Shown here: one piece after another, positions 60,899 through 64,000 of the stretch
Layout: every line of letters starts with the position of its first letter
How positions within the stretch are numbered: position 1 is the first letter of the stretch
Assembly: GCA_964482135.1 (NCBI GenBank)
Contig: CAYZWF010000004.1
Coordinates: 1 to 64,000, forward strand
Source: UBA11136 sp964482135
Lineage (GTDB): Bacteria > Pseudomonadota > Alphaproteobacteria > UBA11136
Direction of reading: 5' to 3'
Length of the DNA: 64,000 nt
Made by a program: the position numbers and the translations under genes
Notes under the pieces: model-generated
Seen by the model: only the letters and a program-made list of their open reading frames with translations
Told to the model about the DNA's origin: nothing
Databases searched by the model: none

Positions 60899-62228
60899 GG
60901 GATGTCTCCGCCGCCACGGTGGCGCCATCGCCGCCGCCGCTTTTTTTGTCCTTTCCGCCGGGTTCCATCAGGGGCCCGGTGAAAGGAGCGATAACCTCCA
61001 TGATATGGTCGAGCACCGCGCCGCCCGATACGGCGATGCGCCGCACCGCCGTCGCCATTTCCTCGGCTCGCTCCGGCTCCCGCATCAGGCCGCCCACCGC
61101 ATCGGCCAGGCCGGACACGCTATCAATCCGGAGCAGGGCGCCGGCGGCGCGCATATCGGCGACGATCTCAAGAAAGTTGAAGATATGGGGGCCGGTGACG
61201 ATGGCGCAGTCGAGCTGGCCCGGCTCAATGGGGTTCTGTCCGCCATGGGGGACCAGCGAGCCGCCCAGGAACACCACCGGGGCCAGCCGGTAAAACAGAC
61301 CCAGCTCGCCCATGGTATCGGCCATGTAGATATCGGTCTCCGCCGTCAGCGCCTCGCCGGCGCTGCGTTGCGCCACGTTCATCCCGCCGCCGCGCAGCAG
61401 GCGGGTAATGGCGGCGCCACGGGTTATGTGGCGGGGCACGATGATGGTCAACAGTCCGGGGAAGTCGGCGCGCATTACCCTATGGGCCTCGGCGGCCATT
61501 TCCTCCTCGCCGGGATGGGTGCTGGCGGCCAGCCACAACGGCCGACCGGCGGTGTTTTCCTTAAATGCGGCCAGTTCCTTTTCGTCGGCGGGCAGGGGCG
61601 GGACCGCGAATTTGAGGTTGCCCGGCGCCGCCACCTCGACCGCGCCCAGTGCCGTCAGCCGTTCGGCCTCGCTTTGATTCTGGCCCAAACAGAGATCGAA
61701 CGAGGACAACAGCCGTTCGATGGTGACCGGGAAGCGCCGCCAGCCGGTATAGGAGCGGGGCGAGATACGGGCATTGACCAGAACCATGGGCACGCCGCGC
61801 TTGCGCGTCATGCGCAACAGGTTGGGCCAGAATTCGGATTCCATCCACAGCGCCAGATCGGGACGCCAGTGATCGAGAAAACGCCGCACCGCATAAGGCA
61901 GGTCCACCGGCACGAACTGGTGAAAGGCGCGCCGCGGCAGCCGGTCCTTCAACAGCTTGGCCGAGGTCACGGTGCCGGTGGTGACGAGTATGTGCAGCGC
62001 CCCATTCTGCGAAAGCAGCCTTTCGATGAGCGGCAGGGCGGCGGCCGATTCGCCGACGCTGGCGGCGTGGAGCCAGACTAGCGGCCCTTCGGGGCGGGTC
62101 TCTTCGCTGTCGCCGAAACGCTCCCCCATGCGCGCGCGGTCTTCCTTGCCGGCGCGCCGCCTGCGCTCCAGATAGAGCCGCACCAGGGGCCCGGCGGCGC
62201 TGGAAACCAGTCTGTAGAGGGCCAGCAT
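60885..62228 (-). CDS. waaA: 3-deoxy-D-manno-octulosonic acid transferase (Kdo transferase)
   Basis: It adds Kdo to lipid IVA. The 447 residues have an N-terminal membrane segment, WLHAASVGESAAALPLIERL with the catalytic glutamate, MESEFWPNLLRMTRKRGVP, NARISPRSYTGWRRFP and the donor-site FLGGSLVPHGGQNPIEPG. Its start shares one base with the stop of the DUF374 gene (TGATG). A Gly/Lys/Asp-rich tail ends the protein. Confidence 0.95.
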   Translation of the reverse strand: MLALYRLVSSAAGPLVRLYLERRRRAGKEDRARMGERFGDSEETRPEGPLVWLHAASVGESAAALPLIERLLSQNGALHILVTTGTVTSAKLLKDRLPRRAFHQFVPVDLPYAVRRFLDHWRPDLALWMESEFWPNLLRMTRKRGVPMVLVNARISPRSYTGWRRFPVTIERLLSSFDLCLGQNQSEAERLTALGAVEVAAPGNLKFAVPPLPADEKELAAFKENTAGRPLWLAASTHPGEEEMAAEAHRVMRADFPGLLTIIVPRHITRGAAITRLLRGGGMNVAQRSAGEALTAETDIYMADTMGELGLFYRLAPVVFLGGSLVPHGGQNPIEPGQLDCAIVTGPHIFNFLEIVADMRAAGALLRIDSVSGLADAVGGLMREPERAEEMATAVRRIAVSGGAVLDHIMEVIAPFTGPLMEPGGKDKKSGGGDGATVAAETSHARP

Positions 62229-63010
62229 CAGACGGCTCCCTCTTGCTTGCCTGAAGATTCTTCCGGCTCCACCGTTTCCTCCACTTTAATTTCTCCCGGC
62301 TCGATTTCCGCCGGTTTGATTTCCCCCGGTTCCATTTCCTCGTGGCCGCAGATGCGGTCGGCCTCGGCCGTGACCTGGTTCAGCCGTTGTTCCAGCTCCC
62401 GCCTGGCGGTCTCCTGAGCGGCCTCATTGGCGTCCTTGTCCACGGTAACGGGCTCGCCCCAGATGAAGACCCCGCGCGTCAACGGCCAGGCCAGCACGAA
62501 CCGGTCCCAGCTGCCGAGAACCTTGCGCCGCGTCACCGCGAAGGTGGCGGGCAGGATGGGCACACCCGACAGCCGGGCGATGCTGATGATGCCGGAGCTG
62601 GCGCGCATGCGCGGTCCGCGCGGCCCGTCTGGGGTGATGCCGATGCTCTCGCCGGCTTGCAGGGCCGCCAGTATGGCGCGCAGGGCGGTGCCGCCGCCGC
62701 GCGAGGAAGAGCCCTCGATGGTGCGGATGCCGAAATGGCTTACCATGCGGGCGAGGATGCGGCCGTCCCGGTGCTGCGAGATCAGGGTGTGGATGGGAAC
62801 CCCCTTGCGCCAGCAATAGGGCATCATCAACAGCCGCCCATGCCAGAAACTAAGGATAAAAGGCCTGCCCTCATCCCACAGCCGTTGCGGGATATGGCCG
62901 TTCACCACCTGCCAGCGGCTGAGCGCGAAACAGAGCCGGATATAAAGCGCGCCCAGAGCACACAGGAACCGCAGCACGGAATCGTTTTGCAGGATGCGTT
63001 TTACGGACAT
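62228..63010 (-). CDS. DUF374 lysophospholipid acyltransferase-family protein
   Basis: The 260 residues have the LPLAT-type motifs FILSFWHGRLLMMPYCW, EGSSSRGGGTALRAIL and ITPDGPRGPRM. DUF374 proteins sit in lipid A gene clusters of alphaproteobacteria; a role in outer-membrane lipid acylation is likely, but the substrate is not established here. The C-terminal about 45 residues are acidic with repeated MEPGEIKPAEIEPGEIK. Coupled to waaA. Confidence 0.87.
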   Translation of the reverse strand: MSVKRILQNDSVLRFLCALGALYIRLCFALSRWQVVNGHIPQRLWDEGRPFILSFWHGRLLMMPYCWRKGVPIHTLISQHRDGRILARMVSHFGIRTIEGSSSRGGGTALRAILAALQAGESIGITPDGPRGPRMRASSGIISIARLSGVPILPATFAVTRRKVLGSWDRFVLAWPLTRGVFIWGEPVTVDKDANEAAQETARRELEQRLNQVTAEADRICGHEEMEPGEIKPAEIEPGEIKVEETVEPEESSGKQEGAV

Positions 63011-63035
63011 TGTAGGGGGTTCCGGCTGGTTCTGG

Positions 63036-64000
63036 TCAGGCCCGCGCCTTGGCCGCAGAGTCTACAGACTCCGCCGTCTTGCCCGCCGTTTTTTTCGGCT
63101 GGTCGGCGAATTGCAGGGCATAGAGGCGGGCATAATGGCCGTCGGCGGCCTGGAGCTCGGCATGAGTTCCGGATTCACTGACCAGGCCGTTCTCGATCAC
63201 ATAGATGATGTCGGCGTCGGTGACGGTGGACAGGCGGTGGGCGATGACCAGGGTGGTGCGCCCGGTCATCAATTCGGCCAGCGCGGCCTGAACCTGGCGC
63301 TCCGACTGCGTATCCAGGGCCGAGGTGGCCTCGTCGAGAAGCAGGATCGGCGCATTCTTGAGGATCGCCCTGGCGATGGCGATGCGCTGGCGCTGGCCGC
63401 CCGAAAGCCGGATGCCGTGTTCGCCCACCACGGTGTCATAGCCATCGGGAAGCTCGGTGATGAAGTCATGAGCCGCCGCCCTTTTTGCCGCCGCCTCGAT
63501 TTCTTGCGGAGCGCTCTCAAACCGGCCATAGGCGATATTGGCGCGCACCGTGTCGTCGAACAGGCTCACCTCCTGGGAAACCAGAGCGGTGCTGGCGCGC
63601 AGACTGGCCAGCGTCACCTCGCGCAGGTCATTGCCGTCGATGGAGACGCTTCCCGCATCCACGTCGTAAAATCTGGGGATGAGGTTGAGAATGGTGGACT
63701 TGCCGCTGCCTGACGGCCCCACCAGGGCCACGGTCTTGCCGGCGGGCACCTTGAGCGAAATATCCGCCAAGGCGGGAGCGTCGGGGGCATAGGAAAAGCG
63801 CACCTTGTCAAAGGCGATGGCGCCCTTGTCCACGGCCAGTTCACGGGCGCCCGGCGTGTCCACGATATTGGGCGCTACGTCGATCAGGGCGAACAGCCGC
63901 TGCGCCGCGGCCAGGCCCTCCTGCAGGCTGGCGTTGAGGTTGGCCAGGTTCTTCATGGGCGCATAGGCCATCAACAGCGCGGCGATGAAGGAAAAGAAGG
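63036..64000 (-). CDS. msbA: MsbA-like lipid A export ABC transporter (5' end outside window)
   Basis: The visible 321 residues are the end of the membrane domain (AYAPMKNLANLNASLQEGLA) and the ATPase with Walker A GPSGSGKST, Q-loop TALVSQEVSLFDDTVRANIA, signature LSGGQRQRIAIARAIL, Walker B ILLLDEATSALD and the His switch VIAHRLSTV. The frame stays open to the window edge, so the start lies beyond 64000. Placement before DUF374, waaA and lpxK supports a lipid A flippase rather than a drug exporter. Confidence 0.9.
   Translation of the reverse strand, partial: FFSFIAALLMAYAPMKNLANLNASLQEGLAAAQRLFALIDVAPNIVDTPGARELAVDKGAIAFDKVRFSYAPDAPALADISLKVPAGKTVALVGPSGSGKSTILNLIPRFYDVDAGSVSIDGNDLREVTLASLRASTALVSQEVSLFDDTVRANIAYGRFESAPQEIEAAAKRAAAHDFITELPDGYDTVVGEHGIRLSGGQRQRIAIARAILKNAPILLLDEATSALDTQSERQVQAALAELMTGRTTLVIAHRLSTVTDADIIYVIENGLVSESGTHAELQAADGHYARLYALQFADQPKKTAGKTAESVDSAAKARA

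Noticed and set aside
1..64000. tRNA or rRNA genes
   Set aside because: I scanned the intergenic regions by eye and saw no cloverleaf or rRNA segments; a covariance scan would settle it.

Overview
The window reads as one contig of an alphaproteobacterial chromosome, GC-rich and gene-dense, interrupted by a single 100-N scaffold gap (15825-15924). Evidence for the class is the set and order of genes: mdh-sucC-sucD, zapE beside the sdhCDAB operon, a mesaconyl-CoA hydratase of the ethylmalonyl-CoA pathway, DUF2336 and DUF3035 proteins, and rplS-trmD-rimM-rpsP-ffh next to leuCD. An order such as Rhodospirillales is plausible but cannot be fixed from sequence reading alone. No tRNA, rRNA, CRISPR array, transposase or prophage was recognised.

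Layout: 0.16-6.1 kb (minus) carries an ACT-domain regulator, TCA genes sucD, sucC and mdh, and NAD synthesis genes nadC-nadA. 6.4-11.2 kb (plus) is a signalling cassette: membrane hybrid-type sensor kinase, receiver, Hpt protein and a double-receiver GGDEF protein; the last two appear split by one base in a G7 tract. 11.2-15.8 kb (minus) holds zapE and sdhBADC, with an 11-bp tandem repeat array in the sdhC leader that contains the gap. 15.8-17.0 kb is a 1.2-kb non-coding stretch with an AT-rich segment, DnaA-type boxes, a strongly structured element and a CtrA-type box. 17.0-28.1 kb (minus) holds mch, asd, leuB, a three-gene accessory module (RHH/RAMA-like, DUF4258-like, zinc ribbon), leuD-leuC, rplS-trmD-rimM-rpsP and ffh.

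28.3-32.0 kb (plus) has dapF-mtaB-ftsY and a small membrane protein. 32.0-36.9 kb holds a PQQ-type sugar dehydrogenase-like protein, a DUF2336 protein, a PagL-like lipid A deacylase, a small hypothetical and a PhaJ-like hydratase. 37.0-48.5 kb (plus) runs ribF-ileS-lspA-lipoprotein-two M16 peptidases-pgi-mutL. 48.5-53.4 kb has rsmD-rluB-glutamine-amidotransferase (minus), tadA and an orphan TIR-like gene (plus), and purD (minus). 53.5-58.9 kb (plus) has xseA, an M23 peptidase and two TPR proteins. 59-64 kb (minus) is a lipid A assembly cluster: msbA-like (5' end outside), DUF374 acyltransferase, waaA, lpxK and an LpxL-like acyltransferase.

Most genes are housekeeping and tightly packed, with many ATGA/GTGA/TGATG junctions implying translational coupling. 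The points most worth a second look are the leuB-leuD accessory module, the orphan TIR-like gene with a duplicated purD end beside it, the structured non-coding region at 16-17 kb, the repeat array in the sdhC leader, two probable single-base frameshifts (mdh tail; Hpt/GGDEF), and the low-complexity tails on bS16, bL19, Ffh and other housekeeping proteins.
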